A stretch of 64,000 nucleotides of DNA, from positions 372,001 to 436,000 of the forward strand of contig NZ_ABCM01000002.1 in the NCBI RefSeq assembly GCF_000170795.1, given 5' to 3'. The stretch comes from Pedobacter sp. BAL39 (GTDB taxonomy: Bacteria > Bacteroidota > Bacteroidia > Sphingobacteriales > Sphingobacteriaceae). Under the pieces are notes generated by a model. It was not told the DNA's origin. It did not search any database and saw only the letters and a list, made by a program, of their open reading frames with translations. Below, one piece after another: positions 55,876 through 64,000 of this stretch (position 1 is the first letter of the stretch; every line of letters begins with the position of its first letter). Made by a program: the position numbers and the translations under genes.

Positions 55876-56082
55876 CTACTTTTCATTTTCCATCTGTTTG
55901 ATAATCTTGTTGACTTCAGTTTCCGTTGCCCGTAGTTTTCCCTGACAAAAGCCGATGAGCTCGGATGCCCTTTTTACTTTTTCAGCCAGTACATCTACAG
56001 AAACAGCCTCTGTTTCTAATTCCTGCGTGATCTCCGCCAGCTCTCTGTAGGCAAGCTCATAGGTTAAATTCGTTTCCATCAT
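55876..56082 (-). CDS. xseB: Exodeoxyribonuclease VII small subunit
   Basis: A 68-residue helical protein matching XseB: LTYELAYRELAEITQELETEAVSVDVLAEKVKRASELIGFC is the family pattern of two helices. It partners the XseA subunit in exonuclease VII, which degrades single-stranded DNA. The start overlaps the end of xseA by 26 bases, so translation is coupled. It converges with the ceramide reductase gene with only two bases between the stops. Confidence 0.93.
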   Translation of the reverse strand: MMETNLTYELAYRELAEITQELETEAVSVDVLAEKVKRASELIGFCQGKLRATETEVNKIIKQMENEK

Positions 56083-57430
56083 TCGTTGATTTAGATTTTA
56101 CTGTTGTTTTTAATATTGCAGATGCGAGATGAACGGTAAGCTCCGTTCCCGGTTCTATAGCGGATGCATCGCTCGTGATCTTACCATCTCGCATCAGCAA
56201 TGCAAAACCCTTATTGAGGATGTTCTTTGGACTCATCATTTTCACGAGCGACTCAAAATGAGCTATGTTTGCCTGTTTGTTCTGAAAGTACATCCTGCTG
56301 TAGGTCTTCATATTGATCACCAGGTTTCCAAGGTCTTTCTGTTTATTGGCCATTAGCACCCTTGGGTTGCTGATGAGCATATTTGAACGGTTCATGAGCA
56401 GACGGTGGTGCTCATGGAGCAGATTTTTACTGGTATTGATGGTCAGTTGATTGAGCTGTCCTAACCGGTCTTTCTGCAGGTTGATCATTTGAAATGTCCG
56501 GATCAGGACAGTTTGCTGCATATTCAGCAGCTGCTCTTCAAAATGTCTGTTGTGGGCAATCAGCAACTCGGCAGCCTTGGTAGGTGTTTTTGTAGAGGTA
56601 TGGGCCATCAGGTCGGCAATGGTCTCATTTTTCTGGTGTCCAATCCCTGTGATGATCGGTATCGGAAATTTAGCGATCGCCCTGTTCAGCTCGTAATTGT
56701 CGAACATTACAAAGTCCGACTGCGCGCCACCTCCCCGGATGATCACCAGTGCATCGTATTTTTTTTGAGACTCAAATACCGCAATTAGCCTGGATAAAAA
56801 CTGGCGGGCATTGCCCTCGCCTTGTACCAATGTGAAATAATCATCGACATCAAAATGATACCCGAAAGGATTGTGTTCCAATGTATGTTTAAAATCCTGA
56901 AATCCTGCGGAGGTGTCCGAAGAAAGTACCGCAATCCGCTGCAGTACCCTATTGAACCGCAATCCTTTATTCCTTGTAAAATACTGTTCCCCATTACGCT
57001 GTATAAAATCGCCATTTTCCCTTACAAGGCGTTCCAGCGTTTCCTTCCTTTGCTGTTCAAACTTTCCAAGTGTGAAACTGGTGTCGATATCAAGAAGGTT
57101 CAGCTGAAGACCAAACGAAGGATTATATTGCACGGACACCTGGACAAGCACATTGATGTCATTCTTAAACTGCTGACCTGTAGTTTTCTCAAAATTGCGG
57201 ATGTGCAGCGAGGCATTGCCCCATGCTCTGCCCGCAATACGGGCAACTACCCGCGAGGAGCCACTATCTTTCTCTATAAGTTCGAAATAATGATAATTGC
57301 TCTGTACCTTATAGGTATAATTGCTGATATCAGCAATCACCCAAAAGCTCATGTTTCCGAATACCCCATCTAGTGTCTGCTGTATCTGAGCTGTCAGTGT
57401 TGATAATCTTATGGATGGGATATTTGTCAA
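56057..57430 (-). CDS. xseA: Exodeoxyribonuclease VII large subunit
   Basis: A 457-residue nuclease subunit. The N-terminal OB-fold (IPSIRLSTLTAQIQQTLDGVFGNMSFWVIADIS) is followed by the catalytic core with VIIRGGGAQSDFVMFDNYELNRAIAKFPIPIITGIGHQKNETIADLMAHTSTKTPTKAAELL (about 232-295), the hallmark GGGxxxDL-like, GIGHExD-like blocks, then a long coiled-coil stretch and a short C-terminal domain. Somewhat divergent from the E. coli enzyme but complete. It precedes xseB with a 26-bp overlap. Confidence 0.94.
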   Translation of the reverse strand: MTNIPSIRLSTLTAQIQQTLDGVFGNMSFWVIADISNYTYKVQSNYHYFELIEKDSGSSRVVARIAGRAWGNASLHIRNFEKTTGQQFKNDINVLVQVSVQYNPSFGLQLNLLDIDTSFTLGKFEQQRKETLERLVRENGDFIQRNGEQYFTRNKGLRFNRVLQRIAVLSSDTSAGFQDFKHTLEHNPFGYHFDVDDYFTLVQGEGNARQFLSRLIAVFESQKKYDALVIIRGGGAQSDFVMFDNYELNRAIAKFPIPIITGIGHQKNETIADLMAHTSTKTPTKAAELLIAHNRHFEEQLLNMQQTVLIRTFQMINLQKDRLGQLNQLTINTSKNLLHEHHRLLMNRSNMLISNPRVLMANKQKDLGNLVINMKTYSRMYFQNKQANIAHFESLVKMMSPKNILNKGFALLMRDGKITSDASAIEPGTELTVHLASAILKTTVKSKSTNDGNEFNL

Positions 57431-57523
57431 TGGGTTCAGTATTGAAGAAAGCCTAAAGTTAGGAATTCTGGAAACAAATTCGGCGCTGGTAAGTTTATAT
57501 TGTATAAGGACGTAGAAATAAAT

Positions 57524-57787
57524 ATGAACGGAAATACAAAAATACTGATCGGAGTATTGGCAGGAATGGCTGCGGGTGCTGCATTGGGACTGCTACTTGC
57601 TCCGCTAAAGGGGAAAGATACCAGAGATGAGCTTAGTTTGTCAATTAAGGATGCAGGTTATGAACTGCAGGACCTGACGCAGGGGCAGCTCGAACAGCTG
57701 GACAACATCAAAGAACATGTGAAACAATCCATCAGCAACCGGTTTAGGGACAATAGTGATTTTGAAGACCATGTAGAGCACGTATAA
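57524..57787 (+). CDS. YtxH domain protein
   Basis: An 87-residue protein with a glycine-rich membrane segment (LIGVLAGMAAGAALGLLLAPLKGKDTRDEL, residues 7-35) typical of YtxH, then a short amphipathic acidic tail. The ATG at 57524 is preferred over a TTG 24 bases upstream. YtxH proteins are small stress-associated membrane proteins, some induced under general stress; no mechanism is known. It is followed 62 bases later by a small basic protein on the same strand. Confidence 0.85.
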   Translation: MNGNTKILIGVLAGMAAGAALGLLLAPLKGKDTRDELSLSIKDAGYELQDLTQGQLEQLDNIKEHVKQSISNRFRDNSDFEDHVEHV

Positions 57788-57849
57788 CAGGTTCCGCTCC
57801 TACCACTTAGTTCAGGGCTGATACACACCAAATCTAAATAATCTATACA

Positions 57850-58152
57850 ATGGGAAAGATATACAACTACGATGACATCAACAATCTCACTGACCTCCGC
57901 AATATGAAGGCAGAACTGAAGATTAGCTGCCGGCTGCAGGAAACAAAAATCAAGGATGATGTTAAAGAGTACATACACCAGTTTACGCCCGGTTATCTGG
58001 TAAGTAAGTACACCAGGAAACCAAAGGAAAAAGTTACCAATGCCTTCAGTAAAGTCAAATCATGGTTTAGTCGCAAGAAGAAAAAAAGTGCGCAGGAAAT
58101 CGCCTATGGCACACTCAGTGTTACCCCGCTTGGATCGACGATTAGCCGGTGA
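57850..58152 (+). CDS. Small basic protein of unknown function
   Basis: A 100-residue protein, acidic and helical in the first half (LTDLRNMKAELKISCRLQE) and strongly basic in the second (SWFSRKKKKSAQ), with no membrane segment. I do not recognise it. It follows the YtxH gene and may form a small stress-related unit with it. Its last 49 bases overlap the 3' end of the convergent LD-carboxypeptidase gene, so the two coding ends share DNA on opposite strands. Confidence 0.68.
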   Translation: MGKIYNYDDINNLTDLRNMKAELKISCRLQETKIKDDVKEYIHQFTPGYLVSKYTRKPKEKVTNAFSKVKSWFSRKKKKSAQEIAYGTLSVTPLGSTISR

Positions 58153-59135
58153 TGCACTCCGGATTTCAGCGCGTAATTTTCCCGCTGATGGCCTACCGGG
58201 AAGCCGAAACATACCGGGTATTGATAGTCTCCGACTTTCTCCATAACGATTTCGTAAATGGATTTCCCGAACTCCTCGCCTGCGTCGTCAGGTTTTACTT
58301 TAAAGCCACCGATGATGAGTCCCCTTAACCTGGCGAGCTTCCCGCTTCTTTTAAGGTTCCACAACATACGGTCAATGCTGTATAAATATTCACCGGTATC
58401 TTCCAGGAAGAGGATCTTGCCGGCAGTATCCAGATCAGAACTACTGCCCGCGAGCGTTTCTATGATGCTTAGGTTTCCTCCAACAAGTTGTCCTTCAGCA
58501 CTACCCTCACGATTTGCAGGACTGGAGGGCGCAGTATAGGTGATGCGCTCACCGCTCAGCGCCTGACGGATGGACAAAATCGTTTGTATTTGTACAGGAT
58601 CCGCATTGAGCCAGTCAGAAGGAAAGCTATTACACATTTTGGCATGTATTGACGCAATACCGATGTGGCTATTCAGGTGGCAATGCAGTAAAGTAATGTC
58701 ACTGAAACCGATGATCCATTTCGGATGCTGCCGGAACCTCGAGAAATCCAGCCGATCGATGATTCTTACTGTACCATAACCTCCCCTGGCGCACATAATG
58801 GCATGGACAGCGTTATTGTCCAGCATCATCTGAAGGTCTTCTGCACGTTGTTGATCAGTCCCGCCAAAGGTAAAATCACGACGGCCAATGGTTTCGCCAA
58901 TAACTACCCTAAATCCCCAGCTTTGTATCAGCTCCACTGCGGGCCTGATTTCGGCCAAGGTAATGAAACCTGCCGGACTGGTGATGCCGATGGTGTCCCC
59001 CGCTTTTAAATACGAAGGCAGCCGTATGTCCGAAAGAGGTTCCTGTTTTCTGTGGGAAAATCCAGATGTATAGAATGGTATACTTACCGTTGTAGTGGCA
59101 AGCATCAAATTTAGAAATCGTTTACGGTCCATCAT
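58104..59135 (-). CDS. LD-carboxypeptidase (peptidase S66)
   Basis: A 343-residue serine peptidase of family S66 that trims the terminal D-Ala from peptidoglycan tetrapeptides. The nucleophile Ser is in WIIGFSDITLLH, preceded by the family block CARGGYGTVRIID, with Glu in FLEDTGEY and His in FGFPVGHQRENYAL completing the triad. A hydrophobic N-terminus (RKRFLNLMLATTTVS) suggests export to the periplasm. It is divergent from the DUF6807 gene and overlaps the 3' end of the small basic gene by 49 bases. Confidence 0.93.
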   Translation of the reverse strand: MMDRKRFLNLMLATTTVSIPFYTSGFSHRKQEPLSDIRLPSYLKAGDTIGITSPAGFITLAEIRPAVELIQSWGFRVVIGETIGRRDFTFGGTDQQRAEDLQMMLDNNAVHAIMCARGGYGTVRIIDRLDFSRFRQHPKWIIGFSDITLLHCHLNSHIGIASIHAKMCNSFPSDWLNADPVQIQTILSIRQALSGERITYTAPSSPANREGSAEGQLVGGNLSIIETLAGSSSDLDTAGKILFLEDTGEYLYSIDRMLWNLKRSGKLARLRGLIIGGFKVKPDDAGEEFGKSIYEIVMEKVGDYQYPVCFGFPVGHQRENYALKSGVHHRLIVDPSGVTLSVP

Positions 59136-59282
59136 CTACTCCAACGTTATCGTAATTTTTTCGGTTCAATTTAGCTATAAAAAGCCGCTTTATGGCCTGA
59201 GAAATTTATATTAGCATGATGAGACTGGCAGAGCATCATCATCTCTTGCAATGTACTGTGTTTCTAAAGAACTAACCGGAAT

Positions 59283-60329
59283 ATGAACAAATATTTGATC
59301 GTGGCCTGCTGCTTTCTGCAGTTGCAACTTCATGCACAAAGTAAGCGCATCAGCTTTCTGCATCACATCAATACCTCCAGGATTGATATCGGTGTGGATG
59401 GCAAGTACTTCAGCAGTTTTGTCTTTTCAGACTCACTGGAAAAGCCGGTATTGTTTCCTATTCATGCTGCCAACGACGCGGTTATTACCAGAGGTTTTCC
59501 GCTGAACCCCCGGGAGGACGAGCGCATTGACCACCCACACCAGGCGGGGTTATGGTTTACCTACGAGGATGTAAACGGTATTGATTTCTGGAACAACTCC
59601 TACGCTATTCCCGCGGAAAGGAAATCACGTTATGGCTGGATCAGATCGGTACAGGTGACGCAGATGAAGGAAGGAAAAAGAGAAGGGCGACTGAGTTACA
59701 CGGCAAACTGGGAGCGCCAGGACCGCCGTATATTGCTGGAAGAACATACCAGTTTTATATTTTCCGGCACTGACAAATCAAGAACGATTGAACGCATCAC
59801 TACCCTGACCGCAAGCAATGATACCGTTCGTTTTAAAGATGTGAAAGATGGACTGCTGGGGATCCGCGTTGCCAGCGAGCTGGAAATGCCCAGCGACGAG
59901 GTCATGGAAATGACAAGTGAGCGTGGCAGCCTGACCATCGCCAGTCCTGATCCGGCGGTAACCAGTGGCAGCTACCTCAACAGCATCGGTAAAGCCGGTG
60001 ATGAGGTATGGGGAACACGGGCAAACTGGTGTCGCCTTACGGGTACAAAAGATGGCTCTGCAGTGAGCATAACCATTATGGATCATCCTAAAAACCCGGG
60101 CTACCCTGGGTACTGGCATGCACGTGGTTACGGTCTTTTTGCCCAGAACCCTTTAGGACAGCATATTTTCAGCAATGGAAAGGAAACAATGAACCTCACT
60201 CTTGCTCCCGGTAAGTCAGTAACCTTCCGGTATCGGATCCTCATCAACAACACAAAAATCCCCGGAGCTGTTGAACTGAACAAACTGACCGATGAATTTG
60301 CAACAACCAATAATCACCCTTATGATTAA
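59283..60329 (+). CDS. DUF6807 (PmoA-like) exported protein
   Basis: A 348-residue protein with a signal peptide (ending LHAQ). The remainder matches the DUF6807/PmoA family: HQAGLWFTYEDVNGIDFWNNSY near residue 82-105, with His and Trp residues, and NPGYPGYWHARGYGLFAQNPLGQHIFSNG near 255. The PmoA name comes from a family label; there is no sign of a methane oxygenase here. It is first in a four-gene plus-strand cluster with DUF1080 and Gfo/Idh/MocA genes and is likely part of a carbohydrate route. Confidence 0.85.
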   Translation: MNKYLIVACCFLQLQLHAQSKRISFLHHINTSRIDIGVDGKYFSSFVFSDSLEKPVLFPIHAANDAVITRGFPLNPREDERIDHPHQAGLWFTYEDVNGIDFWNNSYAIPAERKSRYGWIRSVQVTQMKEGKREGRLSYTANWERQDRRILLEEHTSFIFSGTDKSRTIERITTLTASNDTVRFKDVKDGLLGIRVASELEMPSDEVMEMTSERGSLTIASPDPAVTSGSYLNSIGKAGDEVWGTRANWCRLTGTKDGSAVSITIMDHPKNPGYPGYWHARGYGLFAQNPLGQHIFSNGKETMNLTLAPGKSVTFRYRILINNTKIPGAVELNKLTDEFATTNNHPYD

Positions 60330-60356
60330 TCTTTTTACCCTATAACACACAAAGCA

Positions 60357-61715
60357 ATGAAACCAAAACATGTATTATTAATTGCAGCCTTGTTGCTGAC
60401 CGGTAAGCCGGCGCTCCTCAAAGCGCAGCAGTGGCAGCAACTATTCAATGGAAAAGACCTCAGCGGATGGAAACAGCTGAATGGAAAGGCAAAATATGAG
60501 GTCCGCAATGGAGAGATTATCGGTACCACTGTAAGTGCTGAACCCAATTCTTTCCTATGTACAGATGTCGATTACGGCGATTTCATCCTGGAAGTAGAGC
60601 TGATGGCAGACCCTTCGATGAATTCAGGAATCCAAATCCGCAGTGAAAGTAAATCAGACTATGAGAACGGACGTGTACATGGTTACCAGGTGGAAGTAGA
60701 TCCTTCCGACCGGCAGTTTAGTGGTGGTATCTACGATGAAGCGAGAAGAGGCTGGCTCTACCCTATGGACATCAACCCAAAAGGAAAACTGGCTTTTAAA
60801 AATGGATCATGGAACAAATACCGGATAGAATGTATTGGAAATAGCATCAGAACGTGGGTGAATGGTGTTCCTGCGGCAAATGTGGTGGACAATATGACCC
60901 CAGCCGGATTCATCGCCCTACAGGTACACTCCATTGGCAAAGACGAGATTGCCGGAAAGCAGATCCGCTGGCGTAACATCAGGATCCAGACCAAAAACCT
61001 GAAACCTTCAAAGGCAGATAAGATCTTTGTGGTGAATATGGTTCCCAATGACCTCAGCGCTCAGGAAAAAGCAGAAGGTTACAGCCTGTTATGGGATGGC
61101 CGTACTACTGAGGGATGGCGTGGTGCCTATAAAAGCACTTTCCCGGAATCAGGGTGGTTGATTAAAGACGGAGAGCTGAGTGTGGTGAAGTCTGACGGCA
61201 GTGAGTCTACTCATGGCGGCGACATTGTTACCGAAAAGCAATACGGTGCTTTTGAGCTGAAGTTCGACTTCAAGCTGACTCCCGGCGCCAATAGTGGGGT
61301 GAAATATTTTGTCACCTTAACCGAAGGCAATAAAGGATCAGCAATAGGCCCTGAATACCAGGTACTCGACGATGAGCGTCATCCCGATGCCAAGCTTGGC
61401 AAAAACGGCAACCGCACATTGGGGTCTTTGTACGACCTCATGACCAGTAAAAAAATCCCTAATGCGCAGCGCAAAATCGGGGAATGGAACCGTGGACTGA
61501 TCCGTGTGTTTCCGGATAATAAAATAGAATACTGGTTAAACGGTTACAAGATACTGGAGTATGAGCGCGGCACACCGGAGTTTACGGCGCTGGTTGCGGG
61601 CAGCAAGTACAAAGACTGGAATAATTTCGGCATGGCGGAAAAGGGACATGTCCTCTTGCAGGACCATGGCGACCAGGTATTTTTTAGAAGTTTGAAAATA
61701 AAAACACTTAAATAA
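60357..61715 (+). CDS. Double DUF1080 protein (3-keto-disaccharide hydrolase family)
   Basis: A 452-residue exported protein made of two DUF1080 (LamG-like, 3-keto-disaccharide hydrolase) domains. Domain one, about 24-205, begins QQLFNGKDLSGWKQLNG; domain two, about 235-452, begins YSLLWDGRTTEGWRG, an evident duplication. The shared core motif is the NSGIQIRSESK-like strand, NSGVKYFVTL in the second copy. The signal peptide ends LLKAQ. Members of this family hydrolyse 3-keto-glycosides. It lies 27 bp after the DUF6807 gene and 8 bp before the first oxidoreductase, which would make the 3-keto sugar. Confidence 0.88.
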   Translation: MKPKHVLLIAALLLTGKPALLKAQQWQQLFNGKDLSGWKQLNGKAKYEVRNGEIIGTTVSAEPNSFLCTDVDYGDFILEVELMADPSMNSGIQIRSESKSDYENGRVHGYQVEVDPSDRQFSGGIYDEARRGWLYPMDINPKGKLAFKNGSWNKYRIECIGNSIRTWVNGVPAANVVDNMTPAGFIALQVHSIGKDEIAGKQIRWRNIRIQTKNLKPSKADKIFVVNMVPNDLSAQEKAEGYSLLWDGRTTEGWRGAYKSTFPESGWLIKDGELSVVKSDGSESTHGGDIVTEKQYGAFELKFDFKLTPGANSGVKYFVTLTEGNKGSAIGPEYQVLDDERHPDAKLGKNGNRTLGSLYDLMTSKKIPNAQRKIGEWNRGLIRVFPDNKIEYWLNGYKILEYERGTPEFTALVAGSKYKDWNNFGMAEKGHVLLQDHGDQVFFRSLKIKTLK

Positions 61716-61723
61716 GTTTCATC

Positions 61724-63082
61724 ATGTTATCATCCAGAAGAAAATTCATTAAACAGTCGGCCATTGCAGTGGCTGGTACTTATGCCGGCACCATGGGAAT
61801 GTCGGCGAAAAGTTATGGAAATATCATCGGTGCAAACGACCGTGTACGGGTAGGTGTGGTCGGTTTCTCCGACCGCTTCGCGCAATCACTCCTGCCCTCG
61901 TTTCTTAACCACCACAAGGAGCTTAACTTCGATATGGTAGCGGTATCGGATTTATGGAATTACCGCCGCGGATTGGGCGTCGACCTGTTGAAGAACAAGT
62001 TTGGCCATGACATTACCGCATGCCGCAATAATGAGGAGCTCTACGGGCTCAAAGACATTGATGCCGTGATCATCAGTACTGCCGACTTTCAGCATGCGGT
62101 ACACGCCATTGAGGCTGTACAGGCCAAGTGTGATGTCTATTGTGAGAAGCCTTTTGCGGAAACAATGGACGATGCCAAAGCTGCGTTAAAGGCGGTGAAA
62201 GCGTCTAATCAAATCCTTCAGATTGGCTCACAACGTAGAAGTGGCGGCAATTATGTAGCCGCCGAAAGGTTCATCAAAGACGGTAAGTTTGGCGACATCA
62301 CGATGGTTGAGCTGAGTTGGAACGTAAACCAACCGGGCCGCTGGAGGCGTCCTGAACTCGTAGCAAAACTAAAACAGGAAGATACGGATTGGAAGCGTTT
62401 CCTGATCAACAGGCCTTTTGAAGCATGGGATCCGCGTAAGTACCTGGAGTACCGTTTATTCTGGCCTTATTCATCGGGTATGCCCGGACAGTGGATGTCG
62501 CATCAGATTGATACTGTCCACTGGTTTACTGGCCTGAAACACCCAAGAAGCGTTGTTGCCAATGGCGGAATCTACCAGTGGAAAGACGGCAGAAGAAACT
62601 GGGATACCACCACTGCGGTATTCGACTATGGTGCTGCTGATGACCCTCAGAATGGCTTCCAGGTGGTGTTCACTTCAAGAATGCACAATGGAGACGAAAA
62701 TCCTGCGGAAATCTACTACTCCAATGGTGGTGAGCTCAACCTGATCACCAATATGGTTTCTCCAAAAGGAGGTCTTTCAGCCGGTGCTGCCAAGGCAATG
62801 CAAATGCAGCCCAATCTCCTTCCGGAGCTTAAACTGACGGATACTGTTGAGAAAGTTGCTGCTTCAGCAAATACCGGTGGAGATAAGCTTACCTCTGCAC
62901 ACATGCGCAACTGGATGGAGTGTATACGCAGCCGGAAAACACCCAATGCTCCTGTGGAGGCCGGTTATTACCATTCCATTGCCAATATCATGACCAATGC
63001 GGCGGTACGGACAGGAAAAAAGGCTACCTTCGATGAAAAGGGACAACGGGTAATGGTTGATGGCAAAGAGTTTAAATATTAA
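61724..63082 (+). CDS. Gfo/Idh/MocA oxidoreductase with Tat signal (first)
   Basis: A 452-residue NAD(P)-dependent sugar-type oxidoreductase with an N-terminal twin-arginine signal (SSRRKFIKQSAIAVAG), so it is probably folded with its cofactor and exported like glucose-fructose oxidoreductase. The Rossmann domain (RVRVGVVGFSDRFAQS near 40) carries the catalytic YCEKPFAET near 138; the C-terminal alpha/beta domain has WPYSSGMPGQWMSHQIDTVHWFTG near 245-270. It begins 8 bp after the DUF1080 gene and is followed three bases later by another family member. Confidence 0.92.
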   Translation: MLSSRRKFIKQSAIAVAGTYAGTMGMSAKSYGNIIGANDRVRVGVVGFSDRFAQSLLPSFLNHHKELNFDMVAVSDLWNYRRGLGVDLLKNKFGHDITACRNNEELYGLKDIDAVIISTADFQHAVHAIEAVQAKCDVYCEKPFAETMDDAKAALKAVKASNQILQIGSQRRSGGNYVAAERFIKDGKFGDITMVELSWNVNQPGRWRRPELVAKLKQEDTDWKRFLINRPFEAWDPRKYLEYRLFWPYSSGMPGQWMSHQIDTVHWFTGLKHPRSVVANGGIYQWKDGRRNWDTTTAVFDYGAADDPQNGFQVVFTSRMHNGDENPAEIYYSNGGELNLITNMVSPKGGLSAGAAKAMQMQPNLLPELKLTDTVEKVAASANTGGDKLTSAHMRNWMECIRSRKTPNAPVEAGYYHSIANIMTNAAVRTGKKATFDEKGQRVMVDGKEFKY

Positions 63083-63085
63083 CTG

Positions 63086-64000
63086 ATGTACAGGAGAACA
63101 TTCATACAAAGCGGCAGTCTGCTGGCAGGTTCATTACTCTTGCCTGATCAGATGCTGGCTGCATTTGGAACAGCTGACAGAAAGATCAGGGTTGGTGTAA
63201 TTGGTTGCGGCGACAGAGGCAAGGGGCTGATCCACATCTCCAGAGAACTGCCGGAGGCCTTCGAGGTAGTTGGCATCTGTGACGTGCTCAGCTTCCGTTT
63301 CGACGAAGCAAAGAAGCAAAGCCCGCAGGCAAAGTGGAAGACTTACAAGGATTACCAGTCGCTGTTGGACAATAAAAACATTGACGCGGTATTTATTGCG
63401 ACGCCTTTGAACATGCACTTTCCCATTGCCGTTGCTGCGCTTAAAGCAGGCAAACATGTATACCTTGAAAAAACGATGACCTATAACATCACCGAGGCGC
63501 TTGACCTCGTGAAAATTGTGGATGCCCATCCAGACCAGGTGCTTCAGGTAGGCCACCAGTACCGGTATGCCCCGGTGTATTATCGTGTTAAACAAATGAT
63601 CGAAGAGGGTTATCTTGGCAAAGTAACACAGGTAGAGAGCCGCTGGGACAGAAACAACAACTGGCGCAGGCCCGTTGCTGATCCTGCGCTGGAGCGGCAG
63701 ATCAACTGGCGGATGTATAAGGCTTACTCCGGTGGACTGATGGCTGAGCTGCTGTCGCACCAGATCGACTTCATCAACTGGGCATTTAATACTAATCCGG
63801 ATGAGATCATGGCCACCGGTGGCATTGATTTCTATAAGGATGGACGGGAGACGTTCGACAATGTACAGGTGATGTTCAGGTATGCCAAAGCTGGCATGAT
63901 CGGTAACTTCGGCACTACACTGGCAAATGAGCGTGACAGTTATCAGTTCCGGATAAAGGGTTCCAAAGGAACAGTGTCGCTCCTGGTCAATGAGGCGATT
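63086..64000 (+). CDS. Gfo/Idh/MocA oxidoreductase with Tat-like signal (second, partial)
   Basis: The first 305 codons of a second Gfo/Idh/MocA oxidoreductase; the gene continues past the right edge. It starts with MYRRTFIQSGSLLAGSLLL, a Tat-like RRxF signal, then the Rossmann motif VGVIGCGDRGKG near 37. The catalytic motif is VYLEKTMTYN, with Thr in place of the Pro of the usual EKP. The C-terminal domain has GGLMAELLSHQIDFINWAF near 215-233. Only three bases separate it from the first oxidoreductase, so the cluster is one operon. Confidence 0.88.
   Translation, partial: MYRRTFIQSGSLLAGSLLLPDQMLAAFGTADRKIRVGVIGCGDRGKGLIHISRELPEAFEVVGICDVLSFRFDEAKKQSPQAKWKTYKDYQSLLDNKNIDAVFIATPLNMHFPIAVAALKAGKHVYLEKTMTYNITEALDLVKIVDAHPDQVLQVGHQYRYAPVYYRVKQMIEEGYLGKVTQVESRWDRNNNWRRPVADPALERQINWRMYKAYSGGLMAELLSHQIDFINWAFNTNPDEIMATGGIDFYKDGRETFDNVQVMFRYAKAGMIGNFGTTLANERDSYQFRIKGSKGTVSLLVNEAI

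Overview
The window looks like chromosomal DNA of a Bacteroidota bacterium, most likely family Sphingobacteriaceae (Pedobacter-like). The evidence is a Sphingobacterium-type serine palmitoyltransferase operon, a TonB receptor with an N-terminal carboxypeptidase-regulatory-like domain, a GH92 mannosidase, LytS-type sensor kinases, a zinc-finger-less topoisomerase I, and promoter-like sequences of the Bacteroidota form TTTG-N19-TAnnTTTG. I see no rRNA, tRNA, insertion sequence, prophage or CRISPR array. The genus is an inference from gene content.

Layout. 1-3.4 kb: the end of an aldose epimerase, a DsbA/FrnE-like oxidoreductase, then two tandem LytS-type kinases, one of which has lost its phospho-acceptor His and its ATP-binding Asn. 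3.5-10.5 kb (minus strand): a TauE/SafE exporter, a large TonB receptor, a MATE pump, an AlbA_2/HTH protein and a DUF4442 protein. 10.7-19.9 kb (plus): a small lipoprotein, hemF, gyrA, two paralogous TPR proteins, an FUSC membrane protein and Ohr. 20-22.5 kb (minus): mgtE and corA side by side. 22.5-31.3 kb: WbqC-like protein, LpxL-like acyltransferase plus glycosyltransferase, aroQ, xerD, prmC, ribD, an EamA transporter, an IMPACT protein, a nucleoside phosphorylase and a small membrane protein. 31.5-37.9 kb: GH92, mnmA, a 5'-nucleotidase split into two genes in inverted domain order, a repeat-bearing intergenic region and a glutathione peroxidase. 38.1-49.3 kb: topA, a small unknown protein, and an alpha-2-macroglobulin/PBP1C operon. 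49.3-52.1 kb (minus): YhhN, an RRM protein, DUF421 and a dienelactone hydrolase. 52.5-55.9 kb: a three-gene operon that fits a complete bacterial ceramide pathway. 55.9-59.1 kb: xseB/xseA, a YtxH protein, a small basic protein and an LD-carboxypeptidase. 59.3-64 kb: an exported carbohydrate module (DUF6807, double DUF1080, two Tat-type Gfo/Idh/MocA oxidoreductases) that runs off the window.

Most genes are housekeeping or envelope functions. The most notable items are the spt-GNAT-epimerase operon with a well-matched promoter and a dyad just downstream of it, the probable exported C3-oxidation glycoside module at the right edge, the in-register pseudokinase beside an intact sensor kinase, the split and order-inverted nucleotidase, and short tandem and inverted repeats upstream of the glutathione peroxidase terminator. 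All function calls come from reading motifs and family resemblance; no database search was run.
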